DNA from: Bacilli bacterium
Lineage (GTDB): Bacteria > Bacillota_I > Bacilli_A > RF39 > UBA660
Assembly: GCA_017470045.1 (NCBI GenBank)
Contig: JAFUFG010000146.1
Coordinates: 1-5,188, forward strand
Direction: 5' to 3'
Length of the DNA: 5,188 bases
Shown here in pieces: positions 1 through 4,687 of this stretch. Below the pieces are notes generated by a model. It did no database searches and had not been told where the DNA came from. It worked only from the letters and a program-made list of their open reading frames with translations. A program made the position numbers and the translations under genes. Within the stretch, counting starts at the first letter, position 1, and every line of letters begins with the position of its first letter.

Positions 1-438
1 ATTTTCTTCTTTTTGAATACAATTATTAATTACTTGTTCTTCTACTTCTTTTGTCTTTTTAAAATCTTCTACTTCCTGATTCGAATAAATAATAATTACC
101 ATCTCATCAAATATTTTTTTACTTAGATTAATTACTGTTGTATTCGCATTTTCCGTTAGTCCACCTGCTATATTAATGACATCCATTACTCTAGAAGATT
201 CTTTTACTTGATAGATTCCTGGAGTACGCACTTCTCCTTTTATATCCACCTGTAATAGTTCTACCTCTTCCTCTACTTCTTTCTTTTCTTTTTTCTTCGA
301 TAAAACAATACTAGTCTTTGGTTTTTCTTTTTTCTTATGTTGGAACTGATATACTCCGAATGATATACCTCCTACTAGAATGAATAATAGAATTACCCCA
401 ATAATAATTTGTTTTCGATATCTATAATGAAGAGACAT
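1..438 (-). CDS. comEA: ComEA-like competence protein, N-terminal part (C-terminus beyond left edge)
   Basis: The visible part is 146 residues and stays open to the left edge, so the C-terminus is missing. ComEA is the membrane-anchored DNA receptor of natural transformation; it binds incoming double-stranded DNA outside the cell and passes it to the ComEC channel. Residues 1-9 are basic (RYRK) and 10-30 form one membrane anchor. A Lys/Glu-rich linker covers about 34-60. Residues 63-119 look like the SLBB domain of ComEA: VDIKGEVRTPGIY, VMDVINIAGGL, INLSKK and a final DEMVIIIYS strand. The DNA-binding helix-hairpin-helix pair expected after this domain would lie outside the window, so the call rests on anchor plus SLBB. 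The ATG at 438 has AGGAGGTGA seven bases upstream (446-451 for AGGAGG). In relatives comEC usually follows comEA; that cannot be seen here. A different SLBB protein is the main alternative. Confidence 0.85.
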   Translation of the reverse strand, partial: MSLHYRYRKQIIIGVILLFILVGGISFGVYQFQHKKKEKPKTSIVLSKKKEKKEVEEEVELLQVDIKGEVRTPGIYQVKESSRVMDVINIAGGLTENANTTVINLSKKIFDEMVIIIYSNQEVEDFKKTKEVEEQVINNCIQKEEN

Positions 439-456
439 CTTATCACCTCCTAACAT

Positions 457-485
457 ATTATTCGAAGTAAGATGCCTTTTTCCAA
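457..485 (-). promoter_or_regulatory. Probable sigma-A promoter for comEA
   Basis: On the minus strand TTGGAA (480-485) and AATAAT (457-462) are separated by 17 bases. The predicted start, near 450, lies right at the ribosome binding site, which would give a very short leader. The -35 box begins in the tail of the upstream terminator, so comEA looks transcriptionally separate from the DHH gene. Both hexamers are imperfect and the region is AT-rich. Confidence 0.4.
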
Positions 486-517
486 CAAAAAAGAAATACT
501 TTTTTTAGTATTTCTTT
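485..517 (-). terminator. Rho-independent terminator of the DHH phosphoesterase gene
   Basis: The arms 492-500 and 507-515 (AGAAATACT / AGTATTTCT) are perfectly complementary and can be extended by two A-T pairs. On the minus strand the loop is six A residues and the hairpin runs into a T stretch. The stem is AT-rich and so weaker than the others in the window. The stop codon of the DHH gene (505-507) lies inside the hairpin. Confidence 0.65.
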
Positions 518-1575
518 ACTTTTCTTAACACATATTCATTTTCTCGTGGAGCATTTAAGTATTCTGTTGTTCCATCAATAATGTTCTTTTCTACTTGTAC
601 AAGGTTATCCGAATAACTCTTACCACCGGCACTTGTTCGATTTCCTCCACCTTCAATTCCTATAATATTAGACATAATTTCGGATACATCAATATCACTT
701 CTGCTTCTAGCACTAATCGATATTAATCCTTCTTTAATATATCCAAGTACAAAGGATGCATCTACACGATATTTCATTAATTTGTCTGCGGCTTTGGCAA
801 GTTCTTCTCTACGATAAATTGTCTCTGGACTTGTTCTATTTAAAGAGAATGCAATATTTCTATTTTCTGCTACACCATTTTGGAAGGTACGAAACATTGT
901 CTCATTAAATACTAAATGATTGATTTTTTTATCGGATTCAAACTCTCTTAAGAATAAATCATTTACGTAATCGGTAGAAGCACCTTTCTTAATTAAGTGT
1001 TCTACGATATCGTGAGTAGAAGCAGACGTATTCTTCATAAATCTGTGAGTGTCTAATACAATACCAGATAATAAGTAGTTGGCTACTTGAGAGTCAAAAA
1101 AAATATTCTTAGTATTTAGTAATAGTTTCGTTACAATTTCTGATGCGCTAGATGTTTCTAGATTAATATATAGTTCTTTTGTATCGACTGTTTCTTTATC
1201 TGGTTTATGGTGATCTATTACAATAATCTTTTTAAAGTCCTCTAGTTCTTCTCCAACAGAAATCATATACTTTTTATTTACATCTGTCATAATCAAAATA
1301 GAATTCTTATCTCTCATTCGTAAGAAATCTCTTTTTTTAATAATATGAAACTTTTCTCTGTTTTCTTCTACTATTTTCTTTACCCCTGGTTCTAGATCTT
1401 CATCCTCTACAATAATATAGGCTTTTTTCCCTATATTCTTTGCATAGACTTGAAGTCCTATGGCAGAACCAATTGCGTCAAAATCTGGTTCGTTATGCCC
1501 AACAATAAATACGTTACTAGATTTTTTTATGGAACTATCTAATGTATTTCTTAGATCTTTCATGGTATTTATCAT
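505..1575 (-). CDS. Stand-alone DHH/DHHA1 phosphoesterase resembling the catalytic half of GdpP
   Basis: DHH/DHHA1 enzymes are Mn2+-dependent phosphodiesterases. GdpP cuts cyclic-di-AMP to pApA; shorter relatives (NrnA, Pde2) degrade pApA and nano-RNA. With 356 residues this protein has the DHH and DHHA1 domains but none of the membrane, PAS or degenerate GGDEF segments of full GdpP (about 650 residues). Visible motifs: GHNEPDFDAIG at 26-36, TDVNKK near 97-102, DHH at 121-123, LDTHR at 174-178, then the GdpP-like SISARS at 286-291 and GGGNRTSAGG at 309-318. The usual DHHA1 motif is GGGH or GGH, so the His is Asn here. I prefer the ATG at 1575: AGGGGG (1582-1587) is six bases ahead of it, whereas it directly abuts the alternative ATG at 1581. 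Likely cytoplasmic and acting on c-di-AMP or pApA; the substrate cannot be decided from sequence. Confidence 0.85.
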   Translation of the reverse strand: MINTMKDLRNTLDSSIKKSSNVFIVGHNEPDFDAIGSAIGLQVYAKNIGKKAYIIVEDEDLEPGVKKIVEENREKFHIIKKRDFLRMRDKNSILIMTDVNKKYMISVGEELEDFKKIIVIDHHKPDKETVDTKELYINLETSSASEIVTKLLLNTKNIFFDSQVANYLLSGIVLDTHRFMKNTSASTHDIVEHLIKKGASTDYVNDLFLREFESDKKINHLVFNETMFRTFQNGVAENRNIAFSLNRTSPETIYRREELAKAADKLMKYRVDASFVLGYIKEGLISISARSRSDIDVSEIMSNIIGIEGGGNRTSAGGKSYSDNLVQVEKNIIDGTTEYLNAPRENEYVLRKVKKY

Positions 1576-1597
1576 ACGCATCCCCCTAATGAGACAT

Positions 1598-1606
1598 ATT
1601 ATACCA
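1598..1606 (-). promoter_or_regulatory. Extended -10 promoter of the DHH gene
   Basis: The minus strand reads TGGTATAAT, a consensus TATAAT (1598-1603) with the extended TG element. The -35 position at 17-base spacing (1621-1626, TAGCAA) is poor, as is common for extended -10 promoters. Transcription would start near 1591, leaving a leader of only about 15 bases that carries AGGGGG. Confidence 0.65.
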
Positions 1607-1635
1607 CAAAGTTTTTTTGTTTGCTAGATGGTTGC

Positions 1636-1664
1636 TTAGCTATCGAACTTGTGTTTGATATAGT
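1636..1664 (+). promoter_or_regulatory. Probable promoter of the 30-residue membrane peptide gene
   Basis: TGATATAGT (1656-1664) is an extended -10 element. A weak -35 (TTAGCT, 1636-1641) lies 17 bases upstream. Transcription would begin near 1671 and give a leader of about 60 bases. It fires away from the DHH promoter on the other strand, about 55 bases away. Confidence 0.45.
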
Positions 1665-1695
1665 ATTCGTTGGAACATTTAGTTGTTGAGTGTCT

Positions 1696-1722
1696 ACCTC
1701 TTATTCAGCATAGAAGGGAGGT
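1696..1722 (+). promoter_or_regulatory. Leader hairpin that can mask the toxin ribosome binding site
   Basis: ACCTCTT (1696-1702) can pair with GGGAGGT (1716-1722) through five Watson-Crick and two G-U pairs, with a 13-base loop. The 3' arm contains the whole Shine-Dalgarno sequence GGGAGG (1716-1721). Masking of this site in the primary transcript is a known property of several type I toxin mRNAs. Whether this short stem is stable enough is not shown by the sequence alone. Confidence 0.4.
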
Positions 1723-1730
1723 TTGAGAGA

Positions 1731-1823
1731 ATGAAAAAGCGTGAGTACACTATCAAGTTGCTTCACTACATATCACTCATTTTACTACTCTTAACCTTAT
1801 TGGTTTTAGTAATAAAAAAATGA
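1731..1823 (+). CDS. 30-residue hydrophobic membrane peptide, candidate type I toxin
   Basis: The ORF encodes 30 residues starting MKKREYTIK and ending VLVIKK, with a continuous hydrophobic span from about residue 10 to 28 that is very rich in Leu and Ile. This is the layout of a single membrane helix flanked by Lys residues, as in small pore-forming or depolarising toxins of type I toxin-antitoxin systems. I do not recognise the sequence as Fst, TxpA, BsrG or another named family. Support for translation: AAGGGAGG lies nine bases before the ATG, an extended -10 promoter lies about 70 bases upstream, and a matched terminator follows at 1862-1902. A predicted antisense RNA starts downstream and overlaps the last codons and the 3' untranslated region. 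The TGA stop lies within a hairpin (1821-1848). Alternatives are a small regulatory membrane peptide or a chance ORF; the combination of signals argues against chance. Confidence 0.6.
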   Translation: MKKREYTIKLLHYISLILLLLTLLVLVIKK

Positions 1824-1857
1824 CACTCATTCATTTCGAATAGTGTCACACTCATTT
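1774..1857 (+). repeat. Three copies of CACTCATT across the toxin 3' region
   Basis: CACTCATTT occurs at 1774-1782 (inside the ORF), CACTCATT at 1824-1831 (just after the stop, in the hairpin arm) and CACTCATTT at 1849-1857. The copies begin 50 and 25 bases apart. Two of them lie inside the predicted antisense RNA and one only in the toxin mRNA. Confidence 0.6.
1814..1848 (-). terminator. Rho-independent terminator of the antisense RNA and probably the ftsW operon
   Basis: The minus strand reads TGACACT, a middle part, AGTGTCA and then seven T residues (1814-1820). The outer 7 bp are perfect, and four more pairs (ATTC/GAAT) form above a one-base bulge with a five-base loop. On the plus strand no T run follows, so it works in one direction. 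It is the first convincing minus-strand terminator after the phospholipase-like gene. Confidence 0.8.
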
Positions 1858-1861
1858 AATT

Positions 1862-1902
1862 GGGCAGACATTCAACTAGTAAAAACTGAATGTTCCCTTT
1901 TT
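1862..1902 (+). terminator. Rho-independent terminator of the candidate toxin mRNA
   Basis: ACATTCA (1868-1874) pairs with TGAATGT (1887-1893). GGG (1862-1864) and CCC (1895-1897) extend the stem across a small internal loop, and TTTTT (1898-1902) follows. The 12-base loop contains the palindrome ACTAGT (1875-1880). It would close a plus-strand transcript of about 230 nt and lies wholly inside the antisense RNA. Confidence 0.75.
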
Positions 1903-1931
1903 ATTGTATGAAGTTTCCTTCATCTGTATTC

Positions 1932-1960
1932 ATTATACTATAAAATAGTAATTAATTCAA
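1932..1960 (-). promoter_or_regulatory. Sigma-A promoter of the antisense RNA
   Basis: On the minus strand TTGAAT (1955-1960) and a perfect TATAAT (1932-1937) are separated by exactly 17 bases. The -35 box begins only two bases after the stop codon of the phospholipase-like gene. No ORF with a ribosome binding site follows on this strand before the terminator at 1814-1848, which favours a non-coding transcript. Confidence 0.6.
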
Positions 1961-1962
1961 AT

Positions 1963-2562
1963 TTATAATATATTTCTCTCTTCTAGTACTTTTAATGTTT
2001 CTTGGAAAAGACGTTCTACGATATCATCATTAAAAATCGTAGCATCTAAATCTGGAATATTTTCATGAATGATTTTATTTTTCCATTGAATCATTTCATT
2101 TTCTTCAATATTTCGAATATTATATCCTTTATCCATAGAATCTAAGAAGTTTCTAACATAGATATAATCTTCTTTTTTTACTCCATAGATTTTCATTTCT
2201 GTTTGCATAAAAGTATGAGAACGATCCCGATCAATTCCCATCTCCTCTATTTTGTTTCTTACTTCTAAATAATAGGATTTATCATATATAATATCCGTCA
2301 TAATATGAGTGATATATCCTTTTAAGAAGTTAAGAGGAATATTATTTTTTTCTTGATTATAGAAGTCTACTATATTATTTGTCCAAACATCTAAATCTTT
2401 ATCTCTTAAATGAGCGTTCCAGCGTTCTTCTTTTTCTGCAAAACCATATAGATTGACAGAGTCTGGAGCAATAGAACCTAAATAATAATCATAATTATCT
2501 AATTCGGTATGAATATTCGCAATCTTTTTGGCAACGATTGCATGTATGCTTGAGGTTGGCAT
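1963..2562 (-). CDS. Zinc-dependent phospholipase C-like protein
   Basis: The 199-residue product resembles the bacterial zinc-dependent phospholipase C-like family (PF00882 type). Candidate metal ligands are visible: MPTSSIHAIVAKKI at the N-terminus (His7), GSIAPDSVN at 29-37 (Asp34), His51 in NAHLRD, and GYITHIMTDIIYD at 82-94 (His86, Asp90, Asp94). The remainder is charged, with no signal peptide or membrane segment, so it is probably cytoplasmic; the substrate is unknown. Family members in Bacillota are commonly annotated by homology only. I chose the ATG at 2562: AGGTGA overlaps the ftsW stop codon at proper spacing and the MPT start is typical of the family. An in-frame TTG at 2622 would add 20 residues that lie over the end of ftsW. 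The 8-base gap after ftsW suggests one operon and perhaps translational coupling. Confidence 0.7.
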   Translation of the reverse strand: MPTSSIHAIVAKKIANIHTELDNYDYYLGSIAPDSVNLYGFAEKEERWNAHLRDKDLDVWTNNIVDFYNQEKNNIPLNFLKGYITHIMTDIIYDKSYYLEVRNKIEEMGIDRDRSHTFMQTEMKIYGVKKEDYIYVRNFLDSMDKGYNIRNIEENEMIQWKNKIIHENIPDLDATIFNDDIVERLFQETLKVLEERNIL

Positions 2563-2570
2563 AACTTCAC

Positions 2571-3683
2571 CTAACTTTCTATACAAACTTTTTGGACTAG
2601 AGTTAAGGAAGTTAATAAACAAATTGTAAAACTTCCTCCATAACTCATAAATGGTAATGGAACTCCAGTCATTGGAATTACTCCGAGTAATCCTAATAAG
2701 TTAACCGCAATATGAATAAAGATATATAAAGCAATTCCATAACACATCGTGGCTCCCATATTAGAGTTACTTCTTCTACCAATTCGAATAATTCTCCATA
2801 AGACAAACATATACATTAGAATAATCGCAATTCCTGTAATTAAACCTAATTCTTCAATAATAATACAGAAGATAAAATCGGTATATGGCTCTGGAAGATA
2901 CAAATATTTTTGAGTAGAGTTTCCTAATCCTACTCCTTTTAATCCACCATTGTTAATGGCAATATATCCATTACAGATTTGATTTCCTGTCGTTAGTAGC
3001 TTTTCGCAAGGACTACCAGTATCTAATCTTTGTTTTTGACGATCAATTAGGACATTTCTACCTGTTCCTAACATGAAGGCAACTCCTAGAGCACCAATTC
3101 CCAATACAATTCCTGCTGTTTTTAATTTAATTCCCCAATCCACTGGTTGAATTAAGAATACTCCCGCAACAATAGTTCCATAGATTAACATGGTACCTAA
3201 ATCTGGTTCTATGTAAATCAATATGGCACTGGCAAGACAGATTATAATTGGGAAAAATACTGTTGTATATTTATTCAATTTATTCTTATTATTGTCGTAA
3301 TAAAACGCTAACCATACAATCGATATAACTTTCATAAATTCACTCGGTTGAATCGTAAAAAACTTAAAATCCAGCCAAGAGCGAGAATCATTGATAACTG
3401 GCGCAACAAATGGTAAAGAAGCCTGCACTGCCAGACCTAGTAACATTAAAAGACAAGCTATAATTCCAATTCCACGAGTTGAAAACTTTAATACGAAGAA
3501 GGAAATAAATAACCCCACTCCTAAAAAGATTGCTTGTTTAATAAAATAATTATAAGGGCTAACTGCTTGGGACATATAAGCTGTAACATTCGATGCAGAA
3601 AATACCATAATAAGTCCTATTACGAATAGAATCGATGATACAATGAATAACGGTTTGTCCATATATTTAAATGTTTTTCTCAT
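2571..3683 (-). CDS. ftsW: SEDS-family peptidoglycan glycosyltransferase (FtsW/RodA/SpoVE)
   Basis: SEDS proteins polymerise lipid II into glycan strands together with a class B penicillin-binding protein, in division (FtsW), elongation (RodA) or spore cortex synthesis (SpoVE). The 370-residue protein is almost entirely hydrophobic helices, consistent with about ten membrane spans. Family motifs: MVFSAS at 26-31, NDSRSWLDF and QPSEF between 98 and 116, EPDLGT at 159-164, GGLKGVGLGNSTQK at 246-259, LPEPYTDFIF at 263-272 with the probable catalytic Asp269, and MTGVPLPFMSYGGS at 338-351. The large outer loop before the catalytic motif carries two Cys (226 and 237). The ATG at 3683 has GGGAG seven bases upstream. 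It leads an operon with the phospholipase-like gene. The motif set resembles FtsW/SpoVE more than RodA, but no pbp or mur neighbour settles the role, so the symbol is provisional. Confidence 0.9.
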   Translation of the reverse strand: MRKTFKYMDKPLFIVSSILFVIGLIMVFSASNVTAYMSQAVSPYNYFIKQAIFLGVGLFISFFVLKFSTRGIGIIACLLMLLGLAVQASLPFVAPVINDSRSWLDFKFFTIQPSEFMKVISIVWLAFYYDNNKNKLNKYTTVFFPIIICLASAILIYIEPDLGTMLIYGTIVAGVFLIQPVDWGIKLKTAGIVLGIGALGVAFMLGTGRNVLIDRQKQRLDTGSPCEKLLTTGNQICNGYIAINNGGLKGVGLGNSTQKYLYLPEPYTDFIFCIIIEELGLITGIAIILMYMFVLWRIIRIGRRSNSNMGATMCYGIALYIFIHIAVNLLGLLGVIPMTGVPLPFMSYGGSFTICLLTSLTLVQKVCIES

Positions 3684-3707
3684 CTCTATTCTCCCTTCTA
3701 CTATTTC

Positions 3708-3736
3708 ATTCTATCATATTTTCACTTTATTTTTAA
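3708..3736 (-). promoter_or_regulatory. Probable promoter of the ftsW-phospholipase operon
   Basis: The minus strand has an extended -10, TGATAGAAT, with its TAGAAT hexamer at 3708-3713, and a weak -35, TTAAAA (3731-3736), at 17-base spacing. Transcription would begin near 3700, leaving a leader of about 20 bases. Confidence 0.45.
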
Positions 3737-3756
3737 AGAGAGGATACCTTTTATTA

Positions 3757-3787
3757 ACATTTTTTGTCAATTTACATAACTTATAAT
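3757..3787 (+). promoter_or_regulatory. Promoter region of the YjcZ-like gene, possibly sporulation-type
   Basis: A perfect TATAAT (3782-3787) lacks a good -35 at normal spacing: TTGTCA (3764-3769) is only 12 bases away and TTAACA (3754-3759) is 22 away. The same stretch fits a mother-cell sigma-K/E pattern: AC (3757-3758), 16 bases, then CATAACTTA (3775-3783) matching CATAnnnTA. Short patterns like this occur by chance in AT-rich DNA, so the sigma factor is left open. Confidence 0.35.
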
Positions 3788-3811
3788 AGAAATAGTAAAG
3801 GAGGTTTTCTT

Positions 3812-3967
3812 ATGTACTATTATGGTGGAGGATCTACTTGTTGTTCGAACAATTATCAAGTACCCTACTATCCCGTTTATAACAATAATAACAACTCTAT
3901 TTACGCAATTATCTTAGTATTATTTATTTTACTAGTTATTGTATTAGGTACTAGATATGCAAACTAA
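3812..3967 (+). CDS. YjcZ-like tiny membrane protein
   Basis: The 51-residue protein begins with a Tyr/Gly segment (MYYYGGGSTCC, with adjacent Cys10-Cys11), continues through a Tyr/Pro stretch and five Asn residues (24-28), and ends in one membrane helix (about 30-47), YAIILVLFILLVIVLG. The Gly/Tyr-rich head followed by a terminal LVLFILLVIVLG-type helix matches the YjcZ family of tiny membrane proteins, often annotated as sporulation proteins in Bacillus, although most members have no tested role. The start is the ATG at 3812 with AAGGAGG ideally spaced; an in-frame TTG at 3764 has no ribosome binding site and lies over the promoter. It stands alone between a divergent ftsW operon and its own strong terminator, so it is monocistronic. 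The long Asn run and the Cys pair are not features I recall as standard for YjcZ. Confidence 0.7.
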   Translation: MYYYGGGSTCCSNNYQVPYYPVYNNNNNSIYAIILVLFILLVIVLGTRYAN

Positions 3968-3971
3968 TTGG

Positions 3972-4000
3972 AACGTATAAGGAAACTTATACGTTTTTTT
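3972..4000 (+). terminator. Rho-independent terminator of the YjcZ-like gene
   Basis: The arms AACGTATAAG (3972-3981) and CTTATACGTT (3986-3995) are perfectly complementary over 10 bp, closed by a GAAA tetraloop and followed by T residues to 4000. It is the strongest hairpin in the window. Confidence 0.9.
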
Positions 4001-4027
4001 GACTTTTTCTTTGATTTTTAGTATAAT
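3999..4027 (+). promoter_or_regulatory. Near-consensus sigma-A promoter upstream of def
   Basis: TTGACT (3999-4004) and a perfect TATAAT (4022-4027) are 17 bases apart. The first two T residues of the -35 are also the last of the preceding terminator tract. Transcription would start near 4034, giving def a leader of about 73 bases in which I see no riboswitch-like structure or credible ORF. Confidence 0.7.
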
Positions 4028-4074
4028 ACAATCGCTTATTGCCTTTAATATGTATTTTGATTTATACCGAAACA

Positions 4075-4083
4075 TGTTAAAAT
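4075..4083 (+). promoter_or_regulatory. Possible second, proximal def promoter
   Basis: TGTTAAAAT is an extended -10 with a TAAAAT hexamer (4078-4083). The best -35-like sequences upstream (TTTTGA, 4055-4060, at 17-base spacing, or TTGATT, 4057-4062, at 15) are poor. It would produce a leader of under 20 bases. Confidence 0.3.
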
Positions 4084-4106
4084 GAAAAAAGAAATGGGGA
4101 AGTATT

Positions 4107-4655
4107 ATGTTAAGAATGAAAGATATTATCGATGAAAAAGATAAAAGATTACGTGAAGTTAGTAAGGAAGTTACTTTTCCTTTAACAAAAAAAGATGAAG
4201 AAACAATTGAAGAAATGATCGAATTTTTAAGAAATAGTCAAATTCCAGAATTAAGTGAAAAATATGATTTACGTCCAGGTATGGGATTATCTGCTATTCA
4301 ACTTGGTATTCCAAAACGTTACTTTGTAGTTGTTGATGAAGTAGAACCTCAAAAATTCGAAACTTACGTAATCATCAATCCAAGAATCATTAGTAACTCT
4401 ATGGAAAAGATTTATGTAGAAGCTGGAGAAGGATGTTTAAGTGTTAATCGAGATGTAGAAGGAATCGTTCCTAGATATGCTAGAGTTACAATGGAAGGTT
4501 ATGATATGGCTGGTAGAAAAATTCAAGTTCGTGCTAGAGAAGAATTAGCAATTTGTTTCCAACATGAATTAGATCATCTAAATGGTATTTTATTTATTGA
4601 TCATATCGATAAAAAGAATCCATTTAAGGATAAAGATTTATATCGACCTATATAA
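4107..4655 (+). CDS. def: Peptide deformylase (type 2)
   Basis: Peptide deformylase removes the N-formyl group from the first Met of new proteins as they leave the ribosome and is usually essential. All three family motifs are present: GMGLSAIQ at 58-65, EGCLS at 108-112 with metal ligand Cys110, and QHELDH at 152-157 with ligands His153 and His157 and catalytic Glu154. The first motif has Ser-Ala-Ile where many enzymes have Ala-Ala-Pro. At 182 residues, with the long N-terminal region (TLxxMxxFLxNSQ-like segment at 33-45) and the NPFKDKDLYRPI tail, it matches type 2 enzymes of Gram-positive bacteria such as Bacillus YkrB/DefB. The ATG at 4107 has GGGGA six bases upstream. It stands alone, with its own promoter and a terminator six bases after the stop; the usual partner fmt is not next to it. 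Confidence 0.97.
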   Translation: MLRMKDIIDEKDKRLREVSKEVTFPLTKKDEETIEEMIEFLRNSQIPELSEKYDLRPGMGLSAIQLGIPKRYFVVVDEVEPQKFETYVIINPRIISNSMEKIYVEAGEGCLSVNRDVEGIVPRYARVTMEGYDMAGRKIQVRAREELAICFQHELDHLNGILFIDHIDKKNPFKDKDLYRPI

Positions 4656-4660
4656 TAAAA

Positions 4661-4687
4661 AGAGGCTTTTTAAGCCTCTATTTTTTT
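4661..4687. terminator. Bidirectional terminator between def and the converging gene
   Basis: AGAGGCTT (4661-4668) and AAGCCTCT (4672-4679) form an 8-bp stem with a three-base loop. Seven T residues (4681-4687) follow on the plus strand, and an A run (4657-4661) gives a U tract on the minus strand. The stop codon of the minus-strand gene (4686-4688) overlaps the T tract. Confidence 0.88.

Larger units (their letters stand above)
1814..1925 (-). ncRNA. Predicted antisense RNA, candidate type I antitoxin (about 110 nt)
   Basis: The transcript would start near 1925 from the TTGAAT-N17-TATAAT promoter and end in the T7 tract at 1814-1820. It is antisense to the whole 3' untranslated region of the peptide mRNA, its terminator and the last three codons plus stop. 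Visible structure on the minus strand: a 5' stem ATGAAG/CTTCAT closed by a GAAA tetraloop (1908-1923), a central stem from the complement of the plus-strand terminator (1868-1893) and the terminal hairpin 1821-1848. The convergent layout is that of TxpA/RatA and BsrG/SR4 of Bacillus, where the RNA blocks translation or triggers RNase III cleavage of the mRNA. It could instead be the 3' untranslated region of the ftsW operon, or come from both sources. Confidence 0.55.

Noticed and set aside
1576..1581. ATG at 1581 as start of the DHH gene
   Set aside because: AGGGGG directly abuts it with zero spacing; the same sequence is six bases from the ATG at 1575.
1621..1640. TTGCT repeat and GCTA...TAGC palindrome between the DHH and toxin promoters as an operator
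   Set aside because: The repeats are only four to five bases and imperfect, which is expected by chance in this region.
1731..1860. Reading TGA as Trp (genetic code 4) to lengthen the small ORF
   Set aside because: Trp is encoded by TGG in the neighbouring genes, and the extension would run through both arms of a clear terminator hairpin.
1908..1923. GAAA-capped 6-bp hairpin as a terminator for the ftsW operon
   Set aside because: No T tract follows on either strand, so it is better read as a structural stem of the antisense RNA.
2563..2622. N-terminal extension of the phospholipase-like gene from a TTG at 2622
   Set aside because: The extension overlaps the end of ftsW, while the ATG at 2562 has a properly spaced AGGTGA and gives the typical family start.
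3764..3811. TTG start for the YjcZ-like gene at 3764
   Set aside because: It has no ribosome binding site and would place the TATAAT and AAGGAGG signals inside the coding region; the ATG at 3812 is ideal.
4034..4106. Riboswitch or leader peptide in the def leader
   Set aside because: The stretch is short, AT-rich and lacks strong hairpins or an ORF with a ribosome binding site.
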